NCBI RefSeq assembly: GCF_024213375.1
Contig: NZ_JANAVJ010000048.1
Location: 1 to 36,785 of the forward strand
Reading direction: 5' to 3'
Source of the DNA: Paenibacillus sp. MZ04-78.2
GTDB taxonomy: Bacteria; Bacillota; Bacilli; Paenibacillales; NBRC-103111
Length of the DNA: 36,785 nucleotides
The notes beneath the pieces are model-generated. The model was not told the origin of the DNA, did not search any database, and saw nothing but the letters and a program-made list of their open reading frames with translations. Shown here one piece after another: positions 17,215 through 25,892 of the stretch. Made by a program: the position numbers and the translations under genes. Each line of letters starts with the position of its first letter. The stretch's first letter is position 1.

Positions 17215-17267
17215 GGAAAACCATGCCCCGGCTTCGGGCGATCAATTCAAGAATCGAGGTGGACCGA

Positions 17268-18530
17268 ATGAATCGACGGAAGCCCGCCGCAGCGGCCGTG
17301 TCGGCCGCGCTGCTGCTGATGCCGCTATCCGGCTGCGGGATCGACTCGTCCCCTTCCCCCGCTCTGACGGAGCAGAAGGCGTTGATCCAGTTTCTGGCGG
17401 CGGAGTACAGCACGGATACGCGACCGCTGCTGGAGAGCATCGTGAAAGATTTCGAAGCGAAATATCCGAATATTGACGTCGAGCTGCAGGTGGCGAATTG
17501 GGACACTCTCGACGGCGTCTATACGAACATGATCAGCAAGAATCAGCCGCCGGACCTGCTGAACACGAACGTGTACGCTCATTTTGCCAAGGACGGCCTG
17601 CTCAACGACTGGAACGATATCTTGTCCCCGGGGCTGAAGGCGAACCTCTTGCCGAAGTTCCTGCAAATGGATCATTGGAACGGCGCCCAATATGCGATCC
17701 CTTATCTCGCCACCGTCCGCAACCTGTATTACAACAAGGACATTTTTGACGAAATCGGGCTGACCGAGCCGCCGAAAACATGGTCCGAGCTGGTCGAGAC
17801 GGCCCGGAAAATCAAACAGACGGGAAAAGCCGAAGGCTTCGGCGTAGACTTGACGGACAACGAAAGCCAGGCCTACTTGTCGTATTTCTTCTTCGGGGCG
17901 GGCGGAGGCTGGATGAAGGACGGACAGTGGACGATCAATTCGCCGGAGAACGTCGAAGGACTGACCTTTCTGAAAGCGCTTTATGACCAAGGGCTGACCG
18001 ATACCGAGCCGACCGTCACGACGCGCGACGAGAAGCACCGCATTCTCGGGAACGGGAAGCTCGGGACGATGATTTCGGGCAATTACTTCCCATCCGTCGT
18101 TCCCAGAGAATTTCCCGGTCTGAAATGGGGGATCGGACCGATGCCGGTCAAGGACGGAACCCCGCCCATCTCCTTCGGCGTGCAGGATATGCTGGTGTCC
18201 TTCAAGACGGATCATACGAACAAAGAGGCGCTCTCCAAATTCATCAGCTTTCTGTATGACGATGCGCGCTACGAGAATCTCATTCTGCGCGAAGGCTTCC
18301 TGCCGGTAACCAAGTCCGTAGGAGACAAGCTTGCGGCCAAGGACAAGAACGTCAAGGACAGCCTCGAAGCGCTGCAGACGGCCCAATTTTATCCGGTCAA
18401 CCACCCTGCCTGGCAGAAGGTCATGGACGGAACGCGAAAAATGGGCCAAGCCGTGCTGGTCGACCGCATGCCGCCCCAAGACGCCCTCGATCAGCTTCAG
18501 CAGATCGCCCTCACGAAAAGCAAAGAATAG
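17268..18530 (+). CDS. Extracellular solute-binding lipoprotein (sugar ABC type)
   Basis: The ATG at 17268 with GAGGTGG upstream was chosen over 17223, because it gives a clean signal peptide: AVSAALLLMPLSGC with lipobox LSGC. The mature 420-residue precursor is a type 2 binding protein (YPNIDVELQVANWDTLDGVY, QYAIPYLATVRNLYYNKDIF, GLKWGIGPMPVKDGTPPISF), resembling maltose/oligosaccharide-binding proteins. It follows the anchored binding protein by 53 bases in the same direction. It may be the capture protein for the permeases downstream, or a second sensor partner. No ATPase is nearby; in Bacillota a shared MsmX-type ATPase usually serves such transporters. Confidence 0.9.
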   Translation: MNRRKPAAAAVSAALLLMPLSGCGIDSSPSPALTEQKALIQFLAAEYSTDTRPLLESIVKDFEAKYPNIDVELQVANWDTLDGVYTNMISKNQPPDLLNTNVYAHFAKDGLLNDWNDILSPGLKANLLPKFLQMDHWNGAQYAIPYLATVRNLYYNKDIFDEIGLTEPPKTWSELVETARKIKQTGKAEGFGVDLTDNESQAYLSYFFFGAGGGWMKDGQWTINSPENVEGLTFLKALYDQGLTDTEPTVTTRDEKHRILGNGKLGTMISGNYFPSVVPREFPGLKWGIGPMPVKDGTPPISFGVQDMLVSFKTDHTNKEALSKFISFLYDDARYENLILREGFLPVTKSVGDKLAAKDKNVKDSLEALQTAQFYPVNHPAWQKVMDGTRKMGQAVLVDRMPPQDALDQLQQIALTKSKE

Positions 18531-18661
18531 TGTGATGATTATCATAAAAAAATAAAGAACTCTTGGAAGATATTCAATGGAGCTTTCACTCCAAACCTCC
18601 TAAGATAAGGTTACGCAATCCATGTGTACCTTAAAGATCAACTTTTAGGAGGGTTCGAAAG

Positions 18662-20029
18662 ATGAGAAAAGCATTAACCAAAAGCACGGCTCTGGGCATG
18701 GCCTCCCTGCTTTGCGCGATTTCGCTGGCTGGCTGCGGGGGCGCTCCGGCGGCGAAACCGGCCGACACGGCCAAGCCGGGCGAAGCCGCCAAGCCCGCCG
18801 ACGGGGCGAAGCCTGCGGACGGGGCCAAAATCGCGGGCGACTTCGAGATCCAATACTTCGTCGGCGGCTACGGCGACGGCTGGTGGAAAGAAGTGATCGG
18901 CGAGTTCCAGAAGAAGTACCCGGACCTGAAAATCAAGCAATCGGCCAGCTCGCAAATCAACGATCAAATGAAGCCGCGCTGGATTCAAGGCAATCCGCCC
19001 GACGTCGTCTACATCGACGGAGCCGGATCGAACGAAACCCAGATGGTCAAGGACAACCAGCTCATGGACATCTCCGACTGGGTGAAGACCGTGAAGAATG
19101 TCGACGGCGATAAGCTGACGGACCAACTGATCGCCCCGCCTCAAGATTACAACGGCAAACATTATACGATCCCGCTCGTCTTCGGCTCCTGGGGCACGTT
19201 CTACGACGAAGCGCTGTTCAAGAAGAACGGCTGGACCGTGCCGACCGATTGGGACAGCTTCCTCGCCACCAGCGAGAAGATCAAAGCCTCGGGGATGAAC
19301 CCCTACATTCATACCGGCAAATACCCGTACTACATCGTCGGCGGGCTGGTCAACTCCGGCTTCGTGTCCGAGAACGGCGACAACCCGCAAATTTTGAAGG
19401 ATCAGGAAGCCGCGAAGGAAAAAGCGTTCAAGAACGACGCCGTCTCCAAAACGCTGCAAAAGCTGGTCACGATGCGGGATAAAGGGTATTTTGACAACGC
19501 TTCCTTCGGCATCAACCATACCGACTCGCAAATGCTATTCCTCCAGCGCAAGGACGCCATGATTCCGAACGGGCTGTGGCTGGAGAACGAAATGAAGAAG
19601 GACGTCCCGGCCGACTTCAAATTCGGCTTCATTCCTTCCGTCATGCAGAAGCCGGGCGGCAAAAGCATTGCCATTCCTTACACGAGCAATATCGCCATCG
19701 CGAAGAAAGCGAAGAACCCGGAAGCGGCCAAGGCGTTCGTGCAATTCATTTTCACGAAGAAAGCGGCCATCCGCTGGGCGGAGCAGACTGGAGCCATCAT
19801 GAACGTGAAAGCCGATCTGGAGGCGACAAGCGCCAGCGGCGTCGTGAAAACGGCTATGAAATATTTCAACAGCAGCAGCACCATCGTCGCCCCCGTATTC
19901 AAGCTGAACGCCGATTTGGAGCAGGCCGAGAGCGACGCTACGATTGCGCTGCTGCAAAAGAAAATTACGCCGGACGAATGGATGGACCGCATGGAGAAAG
20001 CCGCCGCTAAAGTCAGAGGAAGCAAATAG
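18662..20029 (+). CDS. Sugar ABC transporter binding lipoprotein
   Basis: TAGGAGGG precedes the ATG. The 455-residue protein has a lipoprotein signal (LLCAISLAGCGG, lipobox LAGC), then an Ala/Lys/Pro-rich spacer made of imperfect repeats (AKPADGAKPADGAKIAGD) that should lift it off the membrane. The binding fold reads FVGGYGDGWWKEVIGEFQKK, GNPPDVVYIDGAGSN, YTIPLVFGSWGTFYDEALFK and KSIAIPYTSNIAIAKKA. It loosely recalls N-acetylglucosamine/chitobiose-binding proteins, but the substrate is uncertain. It is followed by a strong hairpin and then two permease genes, the normal order for a highly expressed binding protein and weaker permeases. Confidence 0.92.
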   Translation: MRKALTKSTALGMASLLCAISLAGCGGAPAAKPADTAKPGEAAKPADGAKPADGAKIAGDFEIQYFVGGYGDGWWKEVIGEFQKKYPDLKIKQSASSQINDQMKPRWIQGNPPDVVYIDGAGSNETQMVKDNQLMDISDWVKTVKNVDGDKLTDQLIAPPQDYNGKHYTIPLVFGSWGTFYDEALFKKNGWTVPTDWDSFLATSEKIKASGMNPYIHTGKYPYYIVGGLVNSGFVSENGDNPQILKDQEAAKEKAFKNDAVSKTLQKLVTMRDKGYFDNASFGINHTDSQMLFLQRKDAMIPNGLWLENEMKKDVPADFKFGFIPSVMQKPGGKSIAIPYTSNIAIAKKAKNPEAAKAFVQFIFTKKAAIRWAEQTGAIMNVKADLEATSASGVVKTAMKYFNSSSTIVAPVFKLNADLEQAESDATIALLQKKITPDEWMDRMEKAAAKVRGSK

Positions 20030-20047
20030 CGCTTCGACCCGGGAACG

Positions 20048-20080
20048 ATCGGCAGGACTTCTTCCTGCCGATTTGTTTCT
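20048..20080 (+). terminator. Intrinsic terminator between binding protein and permeases
   Basis: ATCGGCAGGA (20048-20057) pairs perfectly with TCCTGCCGAT (20063-20072), loop five bases, followed by a T-rich tail. It sits between the binding-protein stop and the permease ribosome site. It is probably a partial terminator that sets a high binding-protein to permease ratio. Confidence 0.85.
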
Positions 20081-20108
20081 TCCAATCCCTAGCAGTGGAG
20101 GATGTCTT

Positions 20109-20993
20109 ATGAAATGGAATCGCGCGCTTTTTATTACGACCTTCCTGCTGCCGACCTTCGCGGTGTTTCTGGTGTTCACGATCTATCCGTTATTCCGCGG
20201 CTTGTATTTGAGCTTCTTCGACTGGTCCGGCGGCTCGGAAACGATGAATTTCATCGGGCTCGGCAATTACCGGGAGCTGCTGTCCGACGAGATTGTCGGC
20301 CAAGCGATCAAAAACGACTATTTTCTTGTCTTCTGGAAAGTGGTTCTGATCATGCTGATCGCCACCTTCTTCGCCGTGGCTCTGACCCGGCTGAAGCTGC
20401 GGGAGTACGGCTTCTACCGCGTCGTTTTCTTCTTCCCGAACATCATTTCGGTCGCGGTCATCGGCGTGCTGTGGAGCTTCATCTATAATCCGCAGCTCGG
20501 CTTTCTCAATGCGTTCCTGTCGCTCTTCACCGACAAGCCGGTGGAGACGAACTGGCTGGGTGACGCGAAGCTCGCCATGTGGTCGCTGCTGCCTCCTAGC
20601 GTGTGGGCCGGGATGGGCTTCTACATGATTCTGATCATCGCTTCCATCCTGGCCATTCCCAGCTCGCTCTACGAAGCTGCGGAGATCGACGGCGCCGGGC
20701 AGTGGCAGCAGTTCTGGAACGTGACGTTGCCGCTCATCTGGGAGCAGTTCAAAACCTCGGTGCTGCACATTGTTATCACCACGCTGAACGGGTCGTTCAT
20801 TATCGTCCGGCTCATGACCGACGGCGGCCCCGACAACGCGACGCAGGTAATGGGCTACTATTTGTACCAGATGGGCTTCAAGCAGTATCACTTAAGCTAC
20901 GGCGCGACCATCGGCGTCCTGATTTTAATCCTGTCTTTACTGACCACGCTGATTTTGGGCCGGTTCTTGAAGCGGGAAACCATCGAATTGTAG
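20109..20993 (+). CDS. Sugar ABC transporter permease, MalF/UgpA type
   Basis: AGTGGAGGATGTCTT precedes ATG 20109; the open frame extends upstream without a ribosome site. The 294-residue protein has six membrane segments. The permease EAA loop is YEAAEIDGAGQWQQFWNVTL followed by PLIWEQFKT, which contacts the ATPase. The sequence MKWNRALFITTFLLPTFAVF and IYPLFRGLYLSFFDW is typical of the MalF/UgpA/LacF group. With the next gene it forms the heterodimeric channel for the sugar delivered by the upstream binding lipoprotein. Confidence 0.93.
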   Translation: MKWNRALFITTFLLPTFAVFLVFTIYPLFRGLYLSFFDWSGGSETMNFIGLGNYRELLSDEIVGQAIKNDYFLVFWKVVLIMLIATFFAVALTRLKLREYGFYRVVFFFPNIISVAVIGVLWSFIYNPQLGFLNAFLSLFTDKPVETNWLGDAKLAMWSLLPPSVWAGMGFYMILIIASILAIPSSLYEAAEIDGAGQWQQFWNVTLPLIWEQFKTSVLHIVITTLNGSFIIVRLMTDGGPDNATQVMGYYLYQMGFKQYHLSYGATIGVLILILSLLTTLILGRFLKRETIEL

Positions 20994-21005
20994 GGAGGGA
21001 TGGGT

Positions 21006-21875
21006 ATGGCCGGGACTTCCGTCACAGGCAAACCCGCACATGGCTTAGCGAAAGCGCTCGTCCGTTTTTTTCCTCTGGTATGGAGCATTCTTGTCATTTA
21101 CCCGGTCCTGTGGACCTTCTTCACCTCGCTGAAGGATAACCCGCAGGTGCTCCAGGGAAAGCCGTGGGATCTGCCGTTCCCGCTCATCTTCGAAAATTAC
21201 GCCAACGTCTGGAGCCGCGCGCACTTCGGCGATTATTTCATCAACTCGGCGCTGGTCACCACGGGCAGTACGCTGCTCTCGCTGGCGATGGCCGCTACGA
21301 CCGCCTACGTGCTCGCCCGCTACGAATTCAAGGGACGGGGCTTACTCTATTCCATCTACGTCGCCTCGATGATGATTCCGACGATTCTGGGCTTGATTCC
21401 GCTCGTCTTTTTGCTCAATACGCTGCAGTTGTCGAATTCGCTGCTGGGCTTGACGTTGGTCTATTCGGTGGGGGCGATCGGCATATTGCCCTTCGGCATC
21501 TTCTTCCTCGTCGGCTTCTACAAATCGCTGCCGAAGGAGCTGGAGGAAGCGGCCACGATCGACGGGTGCTCGTATTTCGGAACGTTCTTCCGCATCATGC
21601 TGCCGTTGTCCAAGCCGGGGCTGGTCACCGTCGCCATTATGAACGCGCTGGCCGTCTGGAACGAATACATTATGGCAACCGTTCTGATCAGCGATCCGAC
21701 AAAATATACGGTTCCGGTCGGGATCGCCATCTTGCAGGGGGAGATGCAGTACCGAACGGAATGGGGGCCCTTGTTCGCGGGACTCGCCATCTCGATGATT
21801 CCGATCATCATCGCTTACAGCTTCTTCCAACGGCAAATTACCGGCGGGTTGACCGCAGGGGCGCTGAAGGGGTGA
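21006..21875 (+). CDS. Sugar ABC transporter permease, MalG/UgpE type
   Basis: GGGAGG at about 20993-20998 is correctly spaced for ATG 21006, while the ATG at 21000 is too close. The 289-residue protein has six membrane segments and the EAA loop LEEAATIDGCSYFGTFFRIM followed by LPLSKPGLVTV. AVWNEYIMATVLISD and QRQITGGLTAGALKG are typical of the MalG/UgpE family C-terminal half. It follows its partner permease by 12 bases. The transporter lacks its own ATPase gene here. Confidence 0.93.
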   Translation: MAGTSVTGKPAHGLAKALVRFFPLVWSILVIYPVLWTFFTSLKDNPQVLQGKPWDLPFPLIFENYANVWSRAHFGDYFINSALVTTGSTLLSLAMAATTAYVLARYEFKGRGLLYSIYVASMMIPTILGLIPLVFLLNTLQLSNSLLGLTLVYSVGAIGILPFGIFFLVGFYKSLPKELEEAATIDGCSYFGTFFRIMLPLSKPGLVTVAIMNALAVWNEYIMATVLISDPTKYTVPVGIAILQGEMQYRTEWGPLFAGLAISMIPIIIAYSFFQRQITGGLTAGALKG

Positions 21876-21903
21876 TACGAAGGAAGCGTTATCCCGACAA
21901 AAT

Positions 21904-21950
21904 AAGGTCTGCTCTATGCCCGGTTGAGGACAAGCAAGCAGACCTTTTTT
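21904..21950 (+). terminator. Intrinsic terminator of the transporter operon, probably bidirectional
   Basis: AAGGTCTGCT (21904-21913) pairs perfectly with AGCAGACCTT (21937-21946), followed by T to 21950. The peptidase gene ends on the other strand at 21960 and can use the reverse hairpin. Confidence 0.9.
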
Positions 21951-21959
21951 CATGCGAGT

Positions 21960-23051
21960 TTACCCGATCACTGTCAGTTCCTTCGGGAACGACGTCAGCA
22001 CCTCGACGCCGCTGTCGGTCACCCGGACGTCGTCTTCGATGCGTACGCCGCCAAGCCCCGTGACATAAATGCCCGGCTCGACCGTAAAGACCGCGCCCGC
22101 AACGAGTAGATCGGCGGTTCCGGCATGAATCGACGGGAACTCGTGGATATCGATGCCGAGCCCATGGCCAAGCCGGTGTACGAACTGCGGGCCGTACCCG
22201 GCCGCCTCGATCACATCTCTGGCCGCCTTGTCGATGCTGGCATACGTCACCCCGGGCTTCACTGCCTCAATCGCCCGCAAATTCGCCTGCAGCACCGTGT
22301 CGTAGATGTGCTTCAGCTTGTCGTTGACATCTCCGACGGCGAACGTCCGTGTAATGTCGGAGGCGTACCCGTCTGCGAAGACGCCCAAGTCGATCAGCAG
22401 CAGCTCGCCGCTCTGTATCTTCCTGAGCCCCGACGTTCCGTGCGGCATCGCAGACTTTTCGCCAGCCAGCACCGACGTGGAAAACGACGGGCCTTCCGAG
22501 CCGAGCTTCTTCATCTGGTACTCCAGCTCGGCGACAATCTCGATCTCCGTGACTCCCGGCTTGACCTTCTCCAAGCCGCGTCGAAGCACCTCTTCCACCA
22601 GCGACACGGCCCGCTTCAACCGTACGATTTCGTCTTCCGACTTCACGACCCGCATCTCGCGGAGCGGTTCGTCCACATCCATGTATTCCGAAGCGCCGAC
22701 CGCCTCGGTAAGCCGTTCGAACCGACTGACGGTCAGATGCGTCTTCTCCAGGCCGAACCGCCGGATTCCTCCCGGCAGCAGCCCCTTGAGCACGGCGTAA
22801 GGATCGTCCGTATCCGTATGGGTGGCGAACGCGCCGACACCCTTGGCCGCGCCCCGCGCGGCTTCTTCGTCCAGCGCAGGGACGATCAGCGTCGGCTCCT
22901 CCCCCCGGGCAAGCAGCAGTCCGAGGAAGCGTTCGTGCGGGTCCGAGGCGTAGCCCGTCAAATAAAATACGTGCTTCGGCAGCGTAATCAGCACCGCGTC
23001 CAATTGGCGGCTCTCCATATAAGCTTGCAGCTTCGCGATTCTGGCGTTCAT
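21960..23051 (-). CDS. M24 family Xaa-Pro aminopeptidase/dipeptidase
   Basis: The 363-residue protein has a creatinase-like N-terminal domain (PKHVFYLTGYASDPHERFLG) and a C-terminal pita-bread metallopeptidase domain. The five metal ligands of M24 enzymes are all present: Asp221 (LLLIDLG), Asp232 (GYASDITRTF), His296 (HRLGHGLGIDIHEFP), Glu325 (FTVEPGIY) and Glu339 (VRIEDDV). It should cleave X-Pro bonds of peptides in the cytoplasm using two metal ions. AGGGGAG precedes the ATG. It is monocistronic and convergent with the sugar transporter operon. Confidence 0.94.
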   Translation of the reverse strand: MNARIAKLQAYMESRQLDAVLITLPKHVFYLTGYASDPHERFLGLLLARGEEPTLIVPALDEEAARGAAKGVGAFATHTDTDDPYAVLKGLLPGGIRRFGLEKTHLTVSRFERLTEAVGASEYMDVDEPLREMRVVKSEDEIVRLKRAVSLVEEVLRRGLEKVKPGVTEIEIVAELEYQMKKLGSEGPSFSTSVLAGEKSAMPHGTSGLRKIQSGELLLIDLGVFADGYASDITRTFAVGDVNDKLKHIYDTVLQANLRAIEAVKPGVTYASIDKAARDVIEAAGYGPQFVHRLGHGLGIDIHEFPSIHAGTADLLVAGAVFTVEPGIYVTGLGGVRIEDDVRVTDSGVEVLTSFPKELTVIG

Positions 23052-23154
23052 ATCTATCTCCCCTGCCCTTCATGTTTTCATGCCGGGGCGACAAATCCTT
23101 GGTATAACGAAATCAAAGGCTATGAATAACGATGATACGAGGAGGTTATTGCCT

Positions 23155-23433
23155 ATGAACTATCATCTCATTCTGCTGGGATTCATCACCTATCTCTTAG
23201 CTTATCTGATCGGCGCGATAAAATATACCCGTTTTTTATCCGGTTTCAACGAAAACCAGGTCCGCGATAAAGAGAAGCTGGTGAAAATCGTCGGGGCCTA
23301 CAATCTGATCGTCAGCGTGCTCTTCGTCTCGGCTGGCGCGCTCAACCTTCCTTACGGCAACGCTCTCGTTCCCCTTGTTATCCTGGGATATTTCATACTT
23401 CTCGTCTATGTGAACATGAATATGATCGACTGA
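23155..23433 (+). CDS. Small three-segment membrane protein (DUF3784-like)
   Basis: AGGAGG upstream supports ATG 23155; the longer open frame from 23080 does not have a ribosome site. The 92-residue protein has three hydrophobic segments: ILLGFITYLLAYLIGAI, IVGAYNLIVSVLFVSAG and LVPLVILGYFILLVYVN, with a charged loop between the first two (SGFNENQVRDKEKLVKI). The layout resembles the DUF3784 family of small membrane proteins, whose function is unknown. It is divergent from the peptidase gene and followed by an inverted repeat. Confidence 0.75.
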   Translation: MNYHLILLGFITYLLAYLIGAIKYTRFLSGFNENQVRDKEKLVKIVGAYNLIVSVLFVSAGALNLPYGNALVPLVILGYFILLVYVNMNMID

Positions 23434-23450
23434 GAGGCAGGGGGATTGTG

Positions 23451-23489
23451 TTCCCGGCTGGAGTCAGCATGCCGCCTCCAGTCCGGGAA
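23451..23489. repeat. Inverted repeat between convergent genes, possible terminator
   Basis: Arms 23451-23463 and 23476-23489 pair over 13 bases with one bulged T, loop 12. It sits between the convergent ends of the small membrane protein and the lipoprotein genes. No T tract follows on either strand, so it may be a weak or factor-aided terminator. Confidence 0.5.
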
Positions 23490-23497
23490 TCTGAACC

Positions 23498-24535
23498 TTA
23501 CTTCATGTGGTTGTAATTGTCGATAGCGGTACTAAGCGTCTTGCTGAACTTTTCAGGTGTGCCTTCCCGAGTCTCGACAAAAAAGCGTTTTTCCAAATCG
23601 AAATCTCTCACTTTTTCCTTCTTGTTCACACGCTCGATGATTTCGGAAGCGGCAACCTTAACCTTTTTCGCTTCATCTACGTACCGCTTCAGGGAATGGC
23701 TATCGAACCCTTCTTTCTTCACCCGCGCGTCGTCTTGCGCGTGTTGTGACAGATTTTTAAAATCCTCGAGCAGCACGTCGTACTTCGCCTTATACTTATC
23801 CATATTGAGATCCAGAATGTTTGCGGCTGTTACTCCCTGCTCCTCGATCTCGGCGGACAGCGCCTCGGCATCCACTAAAAACTTCAGAGCGCTATAACGG
23901 ATCTGTTCGTCCTGTTCCTGATACTTCTTCAGACTTTTCTGCCTATTTTCGGCTCCCAAGCTTGTCATCGCCTTCAAGAACTCGTTTGAGGCAGCAAAAT
24001 ACCCGTCCTTGGCCTTAAAAATCTTCGTATGCAATTCCTTAGCTTTGGCAAAGTTATCGTCGACATACCCTTTGGTTTCGTAGTAATCGTGCGCCTCGGA
24101 CAGGATGGCGATCATGTCGTTCATCACTGGCTTCAGCTTGACAACAGTAGGGTCAACGGCCGAAAAGGCAGGCGTTTTCTCGGCGAAGGCGAATTGATTG
24201 TTCACGTCGGTCTTGCTGCTGGCCGAAATCGACAGCATGGTGAAGCCGAAGTTTTTTTCGATGATCGGCTGCTCGCCGTCTCCAAGCTTTTCAAAGTAGT
24301 CGTTTAACACTTGATCAAAGCGGCCTGTCATGAAATTATTGAGATTCACATACGCGTTATACTTCTCGACCTCCATAGCCTCGCTGTTCGCCCCGTCGTT
24401 TTTGTTCGAACCCGACTCCCCCGAGGCCGTCGCACCGCTTGGCGCCGCATCCGGACGGTTCAATTTGAGATTAGAACAACCGGTAAACATCGAGCATACC
24501 AGCGCGAGCGCAATAAATGAGTTTAACTTTTTCAA
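23498..24535 (-). CDS. DUF3829 lipoprotein (YiiG-like)
   Basis: TTG at 24535 is chosen because GGGGG lies eight bases upstream; a TTG five codons earlier coincides with that ribosome site. The 345-residue protein begins MKKLNSFIALALVCSMFTGC, a lipoprotein signal with lipobox FTGC. The mature part is helical and Lys/Glu-rich (KYNAYVNLNNFMTGRFDQVL, HDYYETKGYVDDNFAKAKEL, ENRQKSLKKYQEQDEQI, GFDSHSLKRYVDEAKKV), matching DUF3829, found in the E. coli YiiG lipoprotein; its function is unknown. A flagellar-type promoter and a 19-base element identical to those of the spike operon lie just upstream. Confidence 0.85.
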   Translation of the reverse strand: MKKLNSFIALALVCSMFTGCSNLKLNRPDAAPSGATASGESGSNKNDGANSEAMEVEKYNAYVNLNNFMTGRFDQVLNDYFEKLGDGEQPIIEKNFGFTMLSISASSKTDVNNQFAFAEKTPAFSAVDPTVVKLKPVMNDMIAILSEAHDYYETKGYVDDNFAKAKELHTKIFKAKDGYFAASNEFLKAMTSLGAENRQKSLKKYQEQDEQIRYSALKFLVDAEALSAEIEEQGVTAANILDLNMDKYKAKYDVLLEDFKNLSQHAQDDARVKKEGFDSHSLKRYVDEAKKVKVAASEIIERVNKKEKVRDFDLEKRFFVETREGTPEKFSKTLSTAIDNYNHMK

Positions 24536-24596
24536 AACACAAGCCCCCAAGATTTATAGATTTTTCCAAACCAGGTAAATTAGACAACAGATTATT

Positions 24597-24624
24597 TTAT
24601 CGGCAAATCACCTTGAAAGCTTTA
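24597..24624 (-). promoter_or_regulatory. Sigma-D (flagellar sigma) promoter of the DUF3829 lipoprotein gene
   Basis: On the minus strand TAAA (24621-24624) is followed after 16 bases by GCCGATAA (24597-24604). Bacillus sigma-D recognises TAAA-N14-16-GCCGATAT, and the enteric FliA -10 is exactly GCCGATAA. The leader to TTG 24535 would be about 55 bases. Confidence 0.8.
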
Positions 24625-24638
24625 GGACAAATTCAAGG

Positions 24639-24657
24639 AAAGTGGTAATTTTCACAG
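24639..24657 (-). promoter_or_regulatory. 19-base upstream element, copy 1
   Basis: AAAGTGGTAATTTTCACAG (plus strand) is identical to 34929-34947. Its core is an imperfect dyad, GTGN2AATTN2CAC in rough form. It ends 14 bases upstream of the -35 and is probably an activator or repressor site. Confidence 0.7.
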
Positions 24658-24688
24658 TTCCGAATGGTACAATAATAATCAATAGCGT

Positions 24689-24774
24689 TAAGCGTTCCTT
24701 TCCTTGCTCAAGGTGAGGACTTTTGGGGCGCTTATTTTTAAGTCCATTAACATTAGTTTAAAGCCCAAACTAAT
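24689..24774. other. Cluster of inverted repeats in the intergenic region
   Basis: TAAGCGTTCC (24689-24698) pairs with GGGGCGCTTA (24725-24734) and is followed by TTTTT on the plus strand. GGACTT (24717-24722) can instead pair with AAGTCC (24740-24745). A third hairpin is ATTAGTTT/AAACTAAT (24752-24774). No gene upstream on the plus strand explains a terminator here. Confidence 0.45.
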
Positions 24775-24816
24775 CTTCCGGCACGTTTCGTACACCTGAA
24801 TATTTACGTGGTAAAA

Positions 24817-24842
24817 GAAAAAAAGACCCCCGGCTGGGAGTC
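24817..24842 (-). terminator. Intrinsic terminator of the secreted-protein gene
   Basis: On the minus strand GACTCCC and GGGGGTC pair (one G-T position) around AGCC and are followed by seven T. It is about 70 bases past the stop at 24910. Confidence 0.8.
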
Positions 24843-24909
24843 CATACGATAGCGTTACCGCTTCTGTAAATTTTCTCAGATCGAGGATCGAAGGGGACCT
24901 GGAACGCAG

Positions 24910-25314
24910 CTAGCGAACCACCTGAACATTCACCTTGATGGAGTTCTTGCGCTCCTTTTCATTTTTGTAGAACAGCATATATTGACTGCTTTGGTTAACG
25001 TAGACGGTATTGTCTTCCGGATGCTCTTTTCGGATCACCTCATGGCCGTTTCCAACATCTTCAAGCCACCAATCGTAGTCGTCAGCTACAATTGAGGTCA
25101 CACGGATACCTTCGTTCTGCCGGAGTACGTAAGGACCGGCAACCGCTTCGGCCCCCGGCCCCAAATGAAGCGTAACCTCTCCTTCCGGCGGCGCGACAAT
25201 AATCTGCTGTTGAGGTGCTTGTTGGACCGTGGTTCCTTCCGCCGCAAAGCCGGGACTTGATACAAGACTTGCTCCGATCACGGCAATCGTTAATGCAGTC
25301 GTCATTTTTTTCAT
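24910..25314 (-). CDS. Small secreted protein of unknown function
   Basis: GGAGGAG precedes the ATG at 25314. The 134-residue precursor has a signal peptide (MTTALTIAVIGASLVSSPGF, cleavage likely after FAA). The mature part starts with a Gln/Pro-rich stretch (VQQAPQQQIIVAPPEGEVTL) and continues as a beta-rich domain (GPYVLRQNEGIRVTSIVADD, YDWWLEDVG, YVNQSSQYMLFYKNEKERKN) ending KVNVQVVR. There is no lipobox, sorting signal or Cys. No family recognised. The gene has its own terminator. Confidence 0.75.
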   Translation of the reverse strand: MKKMTTALTIAVIGASLVSSPGFAAEGTTVQQAPQQQIIVAPPEGEVTLHLGPGAEAVAGPYVLRQNEGIRVTSIVADDYDWWLEDVGNGHEVIRKEHPEDNTVYVNQSSQYMLFYKNEKERKNSIKVNVQVVR

Positions 25315-25502
25315 TTTTTTCTCCTCCTCCGAATAACACAGTGCAAGAAGTAATTTTGAGGTCTGGCCAGTGCCCTCAAGAAATTAATACCACACTAACC
25401 CTTAATTTGAAATATATTTCAATTAAATTACACAATTATTTTATCCAAAAGTTACAAATATTTGAAGTTATCTTGATTATGTTCTATTTTGACCTTATGC
25501 TT

Positions 25503-25766
25503 TCATCTGTTCCCCGAGACGACGACTTTGGATAGGCATAGGGCCTTTTCTAACCTGACATACAGCAGTTCTGTTTGCAGATCGAGGGCAACACGATGAA
25601 GAGTCGATACAATGTCTTCAACCGCTAATTTATGTAATGACGTTAATTGATCACTGGCCATATTTAATACAGCCATGGTACAAGCTTCATAAGTTTGAAT
25701 TTGCCGCATCAGTTCTCGTTCTTCGGCATCCCATCTGTCCCGAAGGGCGTTTTCGGTCATTTCCAT
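25503..25766 (-). CDS. Small helical hypothetical protein (87 aa)
   Basis: GAGGAGGTACCCGAC precedes the ATG at 25766. The protein begins MEMTENALRDRWDAEERELM and continues with amphipathic helices (YEACTMAVLNMASDQLTSL, IVSTLHRVALDLQTELLYVR) to a C-terminus ending VVVSGNR. It has no signal or membrane segment. It may be a small regulatory or structural protein; no family is recognised. The ribosome site supports it as real. It is divergent from the XRE gene at 25995. Confidence 0.55.
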   Translation of the reverse strand: MEMTENALRDRWDAEERELMRQIQTYEACTMAVLNMASDQLTSLHKLAVEDIVSTLHRVALDLQTELLYVRLEKALCLSKVVVSGNR

Positions 25767-25892
25767 GTCGGGTACCTCCTCGTAGGGCGGCCGGATGCTT
25801 GCCGAGAGTTTTCACCTAAACCTTTTGAAACTTTAATATGATTAATTGCAATCATTAAAATGACCTCCATTACATAATTTTAAGTTATTGTT

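Noticed and set aside
17971..17984. CcpA-like cre site (TGAAAGCGCTTTAT) inside a binding-protein gene
   Set aside because: It lies deep in coding sequence with one mismatch to the consensus and is explained by codons for Lys-Ala-Leu-Tyr.
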